Positions 8,886 to 17,438 of a stretch of 64,000 nt of DNA are shown one piece after another. The DNA is from XYD12-FULL-36-8 sp041739035 (GTDB lineage: Bacteria; Bacteroidota; Ignavibacteria; Ignavibacteriales; Ignavibacteriaceae). Both the position numbers and the translations under genes were made by a program. Numbering within the stretch: the first letter of the stretch is position 1; each line of letters opens with the position of its first letter. The notes beneath the pieces are model-generated. The model was not told the origin of the DNA, did not search any database, and saw only the letters and a program-made list of their open reading frames with translations. The DNA is taken from the NCBI GenBank assembly GCA_041739035.1, contig JBGSOQ010000062.1, positions 68,283 through 132,282 on the forward strand, read 5' to 3'.

Positions 8886-9611
8886 TTGAAATTTTTATAC
8901 GTATTTTTTTTATTACTCATTATGATAAATTCTTCTTTTTCACAAATACAAAACCAATCTTCTCACAACTTTCAAAAAGAAATTAAAATTACTTTATCAG
9001 CAAATTATCTTCTATATCTGCCGAAAGATTATCAGGGTAGTGACAATCCATTTCCGCTTGTTTTATTCCTTCATGGTATAGGAGAAAGAGGAACGGATGT
9101 AGAGAAAGTAAAAATGCACGGTCTCCCAAAATTAATTAATGAAGGAAAAGAATTCCCATTCATAGTTTTATCTCCTCAATGCCCTGATAATGAATTCTGG
9201 AATACAGATGTTCTTTCAGAACTGATTGATGAAATCGAATCTCAATATCGTGTAGATAAAAATAGAATTTATTTGACCGGATTAAGTATGGGTGGTAATG
9301 GAACCTGGTCTCTTGCACTTGCACAGCCAAATCGTTTTGCTGCAATTGCACCAGTTTGTGGTTGGAGTCATCCTGTTGAATTTTGCAAAATAGCACATAT
9401 ACCAATCTGGATATTTCATGGAGCTAAAGATAATGTTGTACCTTTAAATTTTTCTGAACAGATTATACAACAGTCCAAAGCTTGTGGTGGAGCTAATATT
9501 AAATTTACAGTTTATCCTGAAGCTAATCATGATGCATGGACAGAAACTTATAACAATGAAGAATTATACAAATGGTTTCTTGAGCAATCACTGGATACAT
9601 CAAATAAATGA
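8886..9611 (+). CDS. Exported alpha/beta-hydrolase esterase (PHB-depolymerase/carboxylesterase-like)
   Basis: A 241-residue serine hydrolase. I place the start at TTG 8886: it is preceded by AGGTGA at the right distance and begins a proper signal peptide (MKFLYVFFLLLIMINSSFSQ). An in-frame ATG at 8841 would put 15 polar residues before it. The catalytic triad is visible: Ser134 in GLSMGGNGTW, Asp182 in GAKDNVVP and His215 in NHDAW, with the oxyanion region at FLHGIGERG. This resembles the LpqC/esterase-PHB group often found in polysaccharide-utilisation loci. In this operon it may remove ester groups from glucan chains, but that is inferred from position only. Its stop overlaps the next small gene (ATGA). 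Confidence 0.82.
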   Translation: MKFLYVFFLLLIMINSSFSQIQNQSSHNFQKEIKITLSANYLLYLPKDYQGSDNPFPLVLFLHGIGERGTDVEKVKMHGLPKLINEGKEFPFIVLSPQCPDNEFWNTDVLSELIDEIESQYRVDKNRIYLTGLSMGGNGTWSLALAQPNRFAAIAPVCGWSHPVEFCKIAHIPIWIFHGAKDNVVPLNFSEQIIQQSKACGGANIKFTVYPEANHDAWTETYNNEELYKWFLEQSLDTSNK

Positions 9612-9784
9612 AAATTGTAGAGAGAATCAAATCTTTATTTAATCGAAGTTGGACTTATCAAACTGAAACTATAATCATCACAAAAAAACAATGTCCGCAT
9701 TGTGCAAGCAGAGAGATGTTTGTTTTTAATGACACTCCAAAAATTAAAACCAAAATTGGTGATTCAAATGAAAAACACAAATAA
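9608..9784 (+). CDS. 58-residue CPHC mini-protein, overlapping both neighbours
   Basis: A small open frame, easily missed, that fills the gap between the esterase and the GH5 gene. Its ATG overlaps the esterase stop (ATGA) and its last 17 bases overlap the start of the GH5 gene. It begins MKIVERIKSLFNRSW and holds one CPHC pair (residues 29-32). There is no signal peptide, so it would be cytoplasmic. The single CxxC could bind a metal as a dimer or be a redox pair. I recognise no family. Alternatively the frame is only a translational bridge that couples GH5 to the esterase. Confidence 0.5.
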   Translation: MKIVERIKSLFNRSWTYQTETIIITKKQCPHCASREMFVFNDTPKIKTKIGDSNEKHK

Positions 9785-10991
9785 ACTACTATTAGGATTT
9801 CTAATATTATTTTTACTGATGCCATTTAGTTATTCTCAAGATGGATTTTTAACTGTTAAAGGCAAAGAAATTATCGCACCGGACGGAAAACCGATTTTAT
9901 TAAGAGGAATTAATTTAGGCAATTGGCTTAATCCTGAAGGTTATATGTTCAAGTTTAAGAATGTTAATTCTTTCAGATTGATTGATAATGTTATCAAAGA
10001 ATTAGTTGGCGCTGATGAAGCTAGAAAATTCTGGAAAACTTTTAGAGATAATTATATAACTAAAGAAGATATTAGTTTTATAAAATCAACCGGACTAAAC
10101 CATATTCGTGTTCCTTTTAATTTTAAATTCTTTTTAGTTGAAGATCATCCTGAAATCTGGCTTGAAGAAGGATTTAAAAGATTAGACAATGTAATTAAAT
10201 GGTGCAAAGAAGAAAATCTTTATGTAGTACTTGATTTACATGCCGCACCTGGCGGACAAACCGGTGATAATATCGATGATAGCTGGAGTTATCCATTTTT
10301 ACTTGAAGATGAACAAGCACAGCAGACAACAATTGCACTCTGGAAAAAACTTGCCGAGCGATACAAGGATGAGGCAATTGTAATTGGTTACGATCTATTA
10401 AATGAACCTCTCCCCCATTATCTGGAAAACAAAGAAGAACTAAATCAACTGCTTGAACCACTTTATAAAAGAATTACAAGCGCTATTCGAGAAGTAGATT
10501 TAAATCATATAATTTTTATCGGCGGAGCACAATGGAATACAAATTTTAAAATGTTTGGTGAACCATTCGATGATAAATTGGTTTACACATTTCACAAATA
10601 CTGGATGCCGCCCGTTCAGGAACAAATTCAGGAGTACGTTGATTTTTCCAACAAGCATAATGTTCCAATGTGGATGGGTGAAAGCGGTGAAAATGAAGAT
10701 GCGTGGATTGATTCATTCAGAGTTGTATTAGAAACAAATAATATTGGATGGTGTTTCTGGCCATATAAAAAAATGGATTCAGATCGTGGAATGGTTAAGT
10801 TTCCAAAAACAGTAGAATGGGAAGAGATAATTAATTATGCTGAATTACCAAAGAAAAATTTTGAAGAAATAAGAAATGCAAAACCTACTAGAGTAATTGT
10901 AAAGAAGGCTTTAACAGATTTACTTGAGAATATAAAGTTCAAAAACTGTGAGATAAATAAGGGTTATCTGAAAGCTTTGGGATTTGAATAG
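9768..10991 (+). CDS. GH5 glucanase, exported
   Basis: A 407-residue glycoside hydrolase family 5 enzyme (cellulase/exo-beta-1,3-glucanase superfamily). The start at 9768 begins the signal peptide MKNTNKLLLGFLILFLLMPFSYS. A longer in-frame start at 9702 would bury this signal and lies inside the mini-gene. Visible motifs: ILLRGINLGNWL (43-54), IRVPFNF (113-119), VVLDLHAAPGGQ (153-164), acid/base Glu in LNEP (E213) and nucleophile Glu in MWMGESGE (E305). The LHAAPGGQ and RGINLGNWL segments recall exo-1,3-glucanase-type subfamilies, which would suit a laminarin operon, but subfamily cannot be fixed by eye. It follows the mini-gene with 17-bp overlap. Confidence 0.9.
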   Translation: MKNTNKLLLGFLILFLLMPFSYSQDGFLTVKGKEIIAPDGKPILLRGINLGNWLNPEGYMFKFKNVNSFRLIDNVIKELVGADEARKFWKTFRDNYITKEDISFIKSTGLNHIRVPFNFKFFLVEDHPEIWLEEGFKRLDNVIKWCKEENLYVVLDLHAAPGGQTGDNIDDSWSYPFLLEDEQAQQTTIALWKKLAERYKDEAIVIGYDLLNEPLPHYLENKEELNQLLEPLYKRITSAIREVDLNHIIFIGGAQWNTNFKMFGEPFDDKLVYTFHKYWMPPVQEQIQEYVDFSNKHNVPMWMGESGENEDAWIDSFRVVLETNNIGWCFWPYKKMDSDRGMVKFPKTVEWEEIINYAELPKKNFEEIRNAKPTRVIVKKALTDLLENIKFKNCEINKGYLKALGFE

Positions 10992-11022
10992 ATGTAAAAG
11001 TGTAAATGTTTAGATTACCTTT

Positions 11023-12849
11023 ATGAAAATATTTTTATATATAGTTTCTACTGCCTTGATATTAAATAGTAGTTTATCGTTTGCACAAAATGAAGAATCA
11101 GTCGTAGCACAAATCGGAAATGAAATAATAACGGCAAAAGAGTTTAAACTGCGATATGAACTTTCACCATATATACCTTCAGATAAAAACATTGATCCTG
11201 ATTCCATAAAATATGATTTTCTTTATTCTTTGATTGCTGAAAAATTGTGGTCTAAAGATGCTGAGTCTCTTGGAATTACAAATACAGATGAATTTAATTT
11301 TATTTTCAAACCGCTCGAAGAAATGTTTGTTAGAGATGCTCTTTTCAAAATCGAAGTTGAAGATAAAGTTTTACTATCTGCTGATGATGTAGCAAATGGA
11401 ATTGTTAAATCACAGGCTAAGCTTAATACTCAAATCGTGACTTCACAAGATTCTTTAAATATTTATACTATTTACGACAGATTTAAATTGAGCAGTAATT
11501 ACGATTCGTTAATCGCAATTAACTCAAGTCTTGTAAGTAACATTTTTGATATTACATTAGGATCACTAAAAGATGAAGAAATTGAGGATTCTCTTTATTC
11601 ACTACCTGTAAATGGCTTTACCGATCCAATTAAAAGTGAGGTTGGCTGGGCAATTTTTATCATTAAAAATAAAATCTTCACTCCAATTGATCTCAGCAAT
11701 CAGCAATCAATCGATAATATGAAAAAAGTGATTCGCAACAGACGAATCGAAAAGCGGTATGAAGAGTATCTAAAGGAAATTCTTGGCGGCATTACAATTA
11801 ATATTAATCCTGAAGCGTTTAACCTTGTGTATTCTGAGAATTGGGAAATACTAAAAACTAAACGAATGCTTAATGATACTGCAAACTATTTTGAACTTGC
11901 AGAATTTGATTTTAATAAAATTAATTCATCACTCGGTTCGGATAAACTAAACCAACAATTCTTTCAATTATCAGGTTCAGAAATTAGTGTAGAAAAGTTC
12001 TTAAGCAATTTATCTTTTAATGGATTTCATGTAACTCAACTTGATTCAGCAATCGTTCTTCAAAAACTTAATCAGAGAGCAAAACGATTTGTAGAAGAAC
12101 AAATGATAACCAAAGAAGCATATAATCGCGGGCTCCAATTTACTCCTCAGGTTCGTAATGATATAAAAATATGGCAGGAAAATTATTTAGCCCAATTATA
12201 TTTTAATGATAATCTGGATTCTATAATCATAACAGATAAAGATGTTTACAATTATTATCTTGATGAATTAGTAAATACATCAAACATCAGATTAATAAAT
12301 ATCAGGTTAGTTTCTATTAAGGATCTTGATGAAGTATCAAATATTTTTGAATTACTTAAGCAAGGAACCGATTTTGGAGACTTAGTTAAGAGTTATGGAA
12401 GCACTGATTCATTAGTAAATAGTGAAGGTGAAACAGGATTAAAACCAATTTTATTACTTGGATATGTTGGTAGTGTTGCATCAGATTTAGAGTTGAATGA
12501 AGTCTATGGTCCAATAAAAAGAAATAACGCTTATACAATTTTGCAGGTAATTGAAAGACAAGAAAGTAATGATTCACTAAAACTTTCTTTTGAATCTGTT
12601 AAGAATCAGCTAAGAAATGATTTAAGATTCAAAGAATTAAATGACCGACTCATAAAAATTACTTTCAATCTTGCTCAACAAAATAATGTAAAAATTTTTA
12701 GTGATGTGATTGATAAAATTCAAACATCACAGATTCCTATGTTTGTGCATCGATTAATGGGTTTTGGTGGAAGGATTGCCGGTGTACCTTTAACAGCACC
12801 ATTTTCAGGATGGATAAACGAAGAAGTTAAACAGAAATTATTGCCATGA
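11023..12849 (+). CDS. Parvulin-type peptidyl-prolyl isomerase/foldase (SurA/PrsA-like)
   Basis: A 608-residue exported protein: signal peptide MKIFLYIVSTALILNSSLSFAQ, then a SurA-N-like chaperone region beginning ESVVAQIGNEIITAKEF. A long helical middle region is followed by a parvulin-like rotamase segment at about 410-520 (SNIRLINIRLVSI... FGDLVKSYGSTDS... YGPIKRNNAYTILQVIE). Proteins of this build assist folding of secreted or outer-membrane proteins in the periplasm. It closes the glycosidase operon, 31 bp after GH5, and converges on the GH9 gene (11-bp gap). The most economical reading is that it helps fold the operon's exported enzymes, but general outer-membrane biogenesis is equally possible. 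The rotamase domain is divergent. Confidence 0.75.
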   Translation: MKIFLYIVSTALILNSSLSFAQNEESVVAQIGNEIITAKEFKLRYELSPYIPSDKNIDPDSIKYDFLYSLIAEKLWSKDAESLGITNTDEFNFIFKPLEEMFVRDALFKIEVEDKVLLSADDVANGIVKSQAKLNTQIVTSQDSLNIYTIYDRFKLSSNYDSLIAINSSLVSNIFDITLGSLKDEEIEDSLYSLPVNGFTDPIKSEVGWAIFIIKNKIFTPIDLSNQQSIDNMKKVIRNRRIEKRYEEYLKEILGGITININPEAFNLVYSENWEILKTKRMLNDTANYFELAEFDFNKINSSLGSDKLNQQFFQLSGSEISVEKFLSNLSFNGFHVTQLDSAIVLQKLNQRAKRFVEEQMITKEAYNRGLQFTPQVRNDIKIWQENYLAQLYFNDNLDSIIITDKDVYNYYLDELVNTSNIRLINIRLVSIKDLDEVSNIFELLKQGTDFGDLVKSYGSTDSLVNSEGETGLKPILLLGYVGSVASDLELNEVYGPIKRNNAYTILQVIERQESNDSLKLSFESVKNQLRNDLRFKELNDRLIKITFNLAQQNNVKIFSDVIDKIQTSQIPMFVHRLMGFGGRIAGVPLTAPFSGWINEEVKQKLLP

Positions 12850-12860
12850 TTATTTTCGAC

Positions 12861-14900
12861 TTATTTGAGAAGAATCATTTTTTTTGATACGCTAAAATTT
12901 CCAGAAACTAATCTGTAAATATAAACTCCACTCGGAATATTCTTCAAAATTGAATTGCTCCCAAACTCAATCTCATAACTTCCCGCAGGTTTGTACTCAT
13001 TTACGAGTGTTGCAACTTCATTCCCTAAAACGTCAAAAACTTTTAATTGCGTCATTGTAGTGGACGCAAACTTTGCGTCCATTAAGGATGGAATTGTAAA
13101 TTTAATTTTTGTGCTGGGATTAAAAGGGTTAGGGTAGTTTTGCTCAAGTTCAAATTTATCCGGCATTAAATTAAAACCTTGATCTTCAACCGACGTTAAG
13201 CCTTCACCATTAAAGTAACCCGAAACAAATACAAGTGGAGCATTCCAGTTAATTGCTATTTCGTTGGAAGCATAACTCCCAACATCATCTATATAACAAA
13301 GTGCGGGAGGCGTTGAACTGTTAAAATGAGATTGCAAAACCGGATCATCTAAATATTGATCCGGACCACCGGCTAATAACCCGGGCACAGGATTTACAAC
13401 TCCATCTGCTGCAGATGGACGATGATGTGGATGCATTACTGAATTTGTGCCAACACCTGTAATAAAAGAAATGTTGTGTGCATTAGTTCCCAGTATATAA
13501 TATAATTGCATCGAAGCTATCTGGAAATAAGAATTATTATTTGTTTGTTCGTATGCATAAATAAGCAGTAGTGCTTTGTTGAGAACATCTGAATTGCAAC
13601 CCCAATAATATTCACCAGGGTTTATTGTTACACCAAAACCGTTTGAACTTGCTCTGCCCAAAAGAGTGTTAGCATAACTTATCAAACTGTTTTTAATTTG
13701 TGTCTTTATATTTTCTGATGAACTTAATTGAGAAGAGTTAAGATATGTCAACAAGGCTAGATTTTTAACTTTATTCCAGGACATTGCACCGGAAATAATT
13801 CCACCTAAATTATAATTTGAAATAACATAATTATGATATTCAGCTAGTCCAGTCGTTTCGTATAATTCGGTTGCAGCCCATAATCTTTCATCAGAATCAT
13901 TTGTGTCGCCGTATTCGCCGGTTACTGTTCCGGTTGGATTTTTAAATCCACCAACAGGAACTAGAGAGGGATTAGCAATTAAAAAACTCCATGCAAGTGT
14001 GGCAGCATTTAAACACTTGTTAGAAAAAGTTGTGTCAATAGAATTATAAAGCCGTGCGGCTCTTGCCATCATCGCAGCAAAATTGCCTGTTGCTGTACTC
14101 GAAAGCACATAAATATATCTTATACCAGAATCATTTTGCGGCATGATGAAAGGCTCAAATTGTTCTTTCGTGATTTTGAAATATACTCCACCATTATCAT
14201 TTTGCATTTTCAATAGCCATTCAAGTTCGTATCTAACTTCATCTAATATATCAGGGATACCATTTCCGCTTTCAGGTATGTTTAAATTATCTTGATTAAA
14301 TTTTTCCGGAAAGCTCTCATAAGCTAAAAGTAGAGTCCCAACTGTTATACCTGAGTTTACAACATACTTTCCATAATCTCCTGCATCATGCCAGCCTCCT
14401 GTTGTATATCTAAATCCCGATTGACCTGTTGAAGTATGATAAAAACCATCACCCGTATGACAAGCTGCATGATAATAAACACCTGCATAAGGCTGTAATA
14501 GAGGGGTTCCGCAACGCTGAAAATAATATCCCTTTATTGATTTTTTGTACACATCATCGTAAACAGTTGTAGAAATTGGGAATTTATGAGACGAATCACC
14601 ATTACTTAAACGGATAAAGTAATTGCCAATATTTTCAAAAGCTGAAAAATCTCCTGAGTAAAGTGTTAAACCGGTGGCAGGATCGTTAGCAGTTGAAAAG
14701 TAAAGTTCATCCCGGTGTTCTATAATTCCAGTTAAGGTTTCTATTATATAGAAACTATCTGCAAAAACTGATGTATAACATATTTTTGGTAATGCGGGTA
14801 AATAACCAGCTTGGTTTATAAATACTTGTGCTGAGGACGGCTGCAATTGGAGTATAAAATAAAAGCCAAGCATACCGAAGAGTAAAATATTTTTTTTCAT
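12861..14900 (-). CDS. GH9 cellulase with T9SS sorting domain
   Basis: A 679-residue secreted endoglucanase. Order: signal peptide (1-24), N-terminal Ig-like domain typical of GH9 (25-112), catalytic (alpha/alpha)6 barrel (about 115-565), and a T9SS C-terminal domain (588-679, starting QNYPNPFNPSTKIKF). Catalytic Asp residues are in GGWHDAGDYGKYV (172-175), the GH9 histidine motif is HPHHRP (490-495) and the proton-donor Glu is in YASNEIAINW (E547). The sorting domain should send it through the outer membrane to the cell surface or medium. An in-frame palindromic repeat encodes MDAKFAST (607-614) inside the sorting domain and makes its first loop about 8 residues longer than in the sister domains here. 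It converges with the foldase gene. Confidence 0.93.
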   Translation of the reverse strand: MKKNILLFGMLGFYFILQLQPSSAQVFINQAGYLPALPKICYTSVFADSFYIIETLTGIIEHRDELYFSTANDPATGLTLYSGDFSAFENIGNYFIRLSNGDSSHKFPISTTVYDDVYKKSIKGYYFQRCGTPLLQPYAGVYYHAACHTGDGFYHTSTGQSGFRYTTGGWHDAGDYGKYVVNSGITVGTLLLAYESFPEKFNQDNLNIPESGNGIPDILDEVRYELEWLLKMQNDNGGVYFKITKEQFEPFIMPQNDSGIRYIYVLSSTATGNFAAMMARAARLYNSIDTTFSNKCLNAATLAWSFLIANPSLVPVGGFKNPTGTVTGEYGDTNDSDERLWAATELYETTGLAEYHNYVISNYNLGGIISGAMSWNKVKNLALLTYLNSSQLSSSENIKTQIKNSLISYANTLLGRASSNGFGVTINPGEYYWGCNSDVLNKALLLIYAYEQTNNNSYFQIASMQLYYILGTNAHNISFITGVGTNSVMHPHHRPSAADGVVNPVPGLLAGGPDQYLDDPVLQSHFNSSTPPALCYIDDVGSYASNEIAINWNAPLVFVSGYFNGEGLTSVEDQGFNLMPDKFELEQNYPNPFNPSTKIKFTIPSLMDAKFASTTMTQLKVFDVLGNEVATLVNEYKPAGSYEIEFGSNSILKNIPSGVYIYRLVSGNFSVSKKMILLK
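13061..13081. repeat. 21-bp palindrome inside the GH9 coding region
   Basis: Perfect inverted repeat with arms TGGACGCAAA and TTTGCGTCCA around one base, preceded by GTAG. It has the same build as the intergenic GTAG-plus-palindrome copies at 38699-38719 and 38829-38849. Its length fits an in-frame insertion in the sorting domain of the GH9 gene. Confidence 0.7.
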
Positions 14901-14993
14901 TGTGTTTGACGATGAAAATTGATGAATTATGTTACTGAAATTTAATTTAATTTTTTCTGATTCCTCAATTAAACTTCAAAATAAATTACATTT

Positions 14994-15025
14994 AAAAAAG
15001 CAGAGGGCTCAGTTTCCTGAGCCCT
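14994..15025 (-). terminator. Intrinsic terminator of the cytochrome gene
   Basis: Stem AGGGCTCAG - TTTC - CTGAGCCCT at 15004-15025 is followed, on the minus strand, by a T-run (AAAAAA on the plus strand at 14994-14999). It lies about 40 bp after the stop codon of the multihaem cytochrome gene. Confidence 0.85.
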
Positions 15026-15066
15026 CATAGATCTAACTAACTACTAACCAACTAATTACATAATTA

Positions 15067-17163
15067 CTATTTCATAAGAACCATCTTACGAACCTGAACA
15101 AAATTATCAGCTTCAAGTTTGTAGAAGTAAACTCCGGAAGCATAATTACTAGCATTCCAGGTTACATTATATGTGCCTGCACTTTTAACATCATCAGCAA
15201 TAACTTCCAACTGATTACCGAGTGCATCATAAATTACAACTTTTACTTTAGCTTGTTCTGGTAAATTAAAGCTAATTGTCGTTGATGGGTTGAACGGATT
15301 AGGATAGTTCTGATTTAATGAATAAGATGTTGGAGTGTTATTATCTTCAAATTCAACATCAACGGTACCACCCATTTCTGTTATAGCGGCTTTTAATAAT
15401 GCTACAGTGAACGCAGGATTGTGTACTCCAAAACTTCTGTCTTCTTCGATCCATAAATAAACATATCCTGCTCTCATGATTGCTGGTGTTAGAGCGATGG
15501 AATCTGCATTATTATTAGTTATTGAAACTAATCCATTTGCATCATGTGGTAATAATGAACCTAAATTTTCCATCAATCCATGAACTTCTAATTGCAATCC
15601 TTGAGCAACACCATTACCATCTAAATCTGCATTACCATTAACATAGTATTTCTTATCTTTAAATGATGAACCAACGTTTCCATGACAAGGTTCGCATGCT
15701 TCAACGTGATCATTTCCTTCGGTATCATTCATATTAAAGGTATGTCCACCAACTTTTAGCGGATTACCATCAGCATCAGTTTTTTCTCCAACCATATGGC
15801 AATCTACGCAAGCATTACCACCTGCTACACCGTGTGGTGAAGTTGGGAATTCAATACCGTAAGCCGGTGCATTTTTTCCAAGAAGCATATCAGCTTGAGG
15901 ACCATGATGTGCTCCATAATGTGCACTTTGATTATTGGTATTTGAAGCATAGGTTTCTGCATTTCTTCTGCTTCTATGACAAGTCATACAGGTTGTACCT
16001 GTACCGTAAAGGTCTTCAGTGATAAGAGTACCATCACCAAGTGATGATTCGACAGATCTTAATTGATGTGTGTTTGTAGCATCATGAGGATCATGACAAG
16101 CTGCACAAGAAATATTTATAGCTGGAGGTCTAATCGATGTAGCAGCGGGTAATCCATTTCCATCAACCGGTCTTCCCTCTTTTATCCACTGAATAAAACC
16201 TGAACCACTGTGACATGGTGAACAGCCATTTCTATCTGTAGATACAACAAAAGCGCCCACTGCGTGACCGCCGTGAAATCCTCTGCCATCAAATTCTGTA
16301 GCATCAAGTCCAGAATTATTCCATTGATCACCAATTACATGGTGAGTTCCTGAAGCATCATGACAATAATTACAAACTTCAGCACTAACTGATTTATCTA
16401 TCTTTGATTGATCTATTGCACTTAAGTGATTGCTTCCTGGTCCATGACAAGCTTCACATTGAATATTTGCTCTTGCCATTGCATCTGGATAAAGTACTAA
16501 AAGTGAATCATACATTCCGGGTTGAAAAACGGTTGGAAATACAAATGGGAAATCATCAAATCCGTCATTTGCAGCATTAACGTCATATCCAGTTGAGTGA
16601 CAAGGCATACAACTTTGTCTGAAGTAACTGCTTAATTCACCATCAAATGCTCTTTTAGTATCCGAGGCATGCCCGGTATTTATCCAAGTGTTATAAACAT
16701 CGGGAAGATTATTAATTGTGTTTTGGTGACAAGTTTTACAAGAAACCGAGCCGCCTTCAACTCCCCAATAAACCGCAGCATTAATTGTTATTAATGCAAC
16801 ATCACCGGCATTTCCAAATTCAATTACGTAAGTACCAACTACATCCGGTATAAAGGTTACGAGTTGATTTGATGTATCTAAATCCTTAGTTAACCCAAAT
16901 GTAGCATTTGAACCAGTAGGTTTTGTCGAAAAATTCCAGGTTGCACCAGAAAGAGCAACTGATGAAGTTCCCTTTAAATAAACTTTTGTCTCTTTGCCAA
17001 CGTTTAATAAACTACTGTAAGCCCTATCAAAATATTGTTCCACAGTATCCTTAGAAACATCTCTTGGAGACACGCCAAAGGGTTTTATACTAACCGTCTG
17101 AGCAAAGGTAAAAATTGTTCCCAGAATAAAGCAGAGCAAGAACACAAGTAATGATTTTTTCAT
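15067..17163 (-). CDS. T9SS-tagged nine-haem c-type cytochrome
   Basis: A 698-residue exported multihaem protein. After the signal peptide (MKKSLLVFLLCFILGTIFTFAQ) comes an Ig-like domain (about 55-130). Nine CxxCH haem-binding motifs lie between residues 142 and ~496: CKTCH, CMPCH, CEACH, CNYCH, CSPCH, CAACH, CMTCH, CVDCH and CEPCH. Further single His residues could serve as distal ligands. A spacer of ~115 residues and a T9SS sorting domain (about 615-698, QNYPNPFNPSTTISF to the last residues KMVLMK) follow. The haems would be attached in the periplasm and the protein then exported to the surface. A role in extracellular electron transfer is the natural inference, but a haem-based nitrogen or sulfur oxidoreductase is not excluded. 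It has its own promoter and terminator. Confidence 0.9.
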   Translation of the reverse strand: MKKSLLVFLLCFILGTIFTFAQTVSIKPFGVSPRDVSKDTVEQYFDRAYSSLLNVGKETKVYLKGTSSVALSGATWNFSTKPTGSNATFGLTKDLDTSNQLVTFIPDVVGTYVIEFGNAGDVALITINAAVYWGVEGGSVSCKTCHQNTINNLPDVYNTWINTGHASDTKRAFDGELSSYFRQSCMPCHSTGYDVNAANDGFDDFPFVFPTVFQPGMYDSLLVLYPDAMARANIQCEACHGPGSNHLSAIDQSKIDKSVSAEVCNYCHDASGTHHVIGDQWNNSGLDATEFDGRGFHGGHAVGAFVVSTDRNGCSPCHSGSGFIQWIKEGRPVDGNGLPAATSIRPPAINISCAACHDPHDATNTHQLRSVESSLGDGTLITEDLYGTGTTCMTCHRSRRNAETYASNTNNQSAHYGAHHGPQADMLLGKNAPAYGIEFPTSPHGVAGGNACVDCHMVGEKTDADGNPLKVGGHTFNMNDTEGNDHVEACEPCHGNVGSSFKDKKYYVNGNADLDGNGVAQGLQLEVHGLMENLGSLLPHDANGLVSITNNNADSIALTPAIMRAGYVYLWIEEDRSFGVHNPAFTVALLKAAITEMGGTVDVEFEDNNTPTSYSLNQNYPNPFNPSTTISFNLPEQAKVKVVIYDALGNQLEVIADDVKSAGTYNVTWNASNYASGVYFYKLEADNFVQVRKMVLMK

Positions 17164-17205
17164 AAACTATCCTCAATGATTTATTTATTTGCTTGATTTT
17201 GAAAT

Positions 17206-17233
17206 CAAACTACGTTCCAAAATTTTGTAACAA
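17206..17233 (-). promoter_or_regulatory. Bacteroidota-type promoter of the cytochrome gene
   Basis: On the minus strand TTG (17233-17231) and TAGTTTG (17212-17206) are separated by 18 bases. This is a good match to the TTTG / TAnnTTTG consensus of the Bacteroidota primary sigma factor. It lies 43 bp upstream of the cytochrome start codon. Confidence 0.5.
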
Positions 17234-17438
17234 GCAATTGTTTCAATTTAGATAATATTACAAATTTTGCAATAATTCTTATTCTCAATCATAGTATTAA
17301 ACATAATTAACTTCCCACATTTAGGAATAACCGATGGTTTTTAGTCATAAATGAGGGATGTTTTGTATTGCGCAAATAATAGCAAGGGAAAGTTTTCGCA
17401 TTTATCAAAGGAAATTGGGAATTGGATTCTGTATGAGC

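Noticed and set aside
9702..9767. Longer N-terminus for the GH5 protein
   Set aside because: The 22 extra codons would place a polar stretch before a clear signal peptide and lie wholly within the CPHC mini-gene frame.
17164..17438. Riboswitch or RNA gene upstream of the cytochrome
   Set aside because: Only AT-rich sequence and one promoter-like match; no stable conserved structure is apparent.
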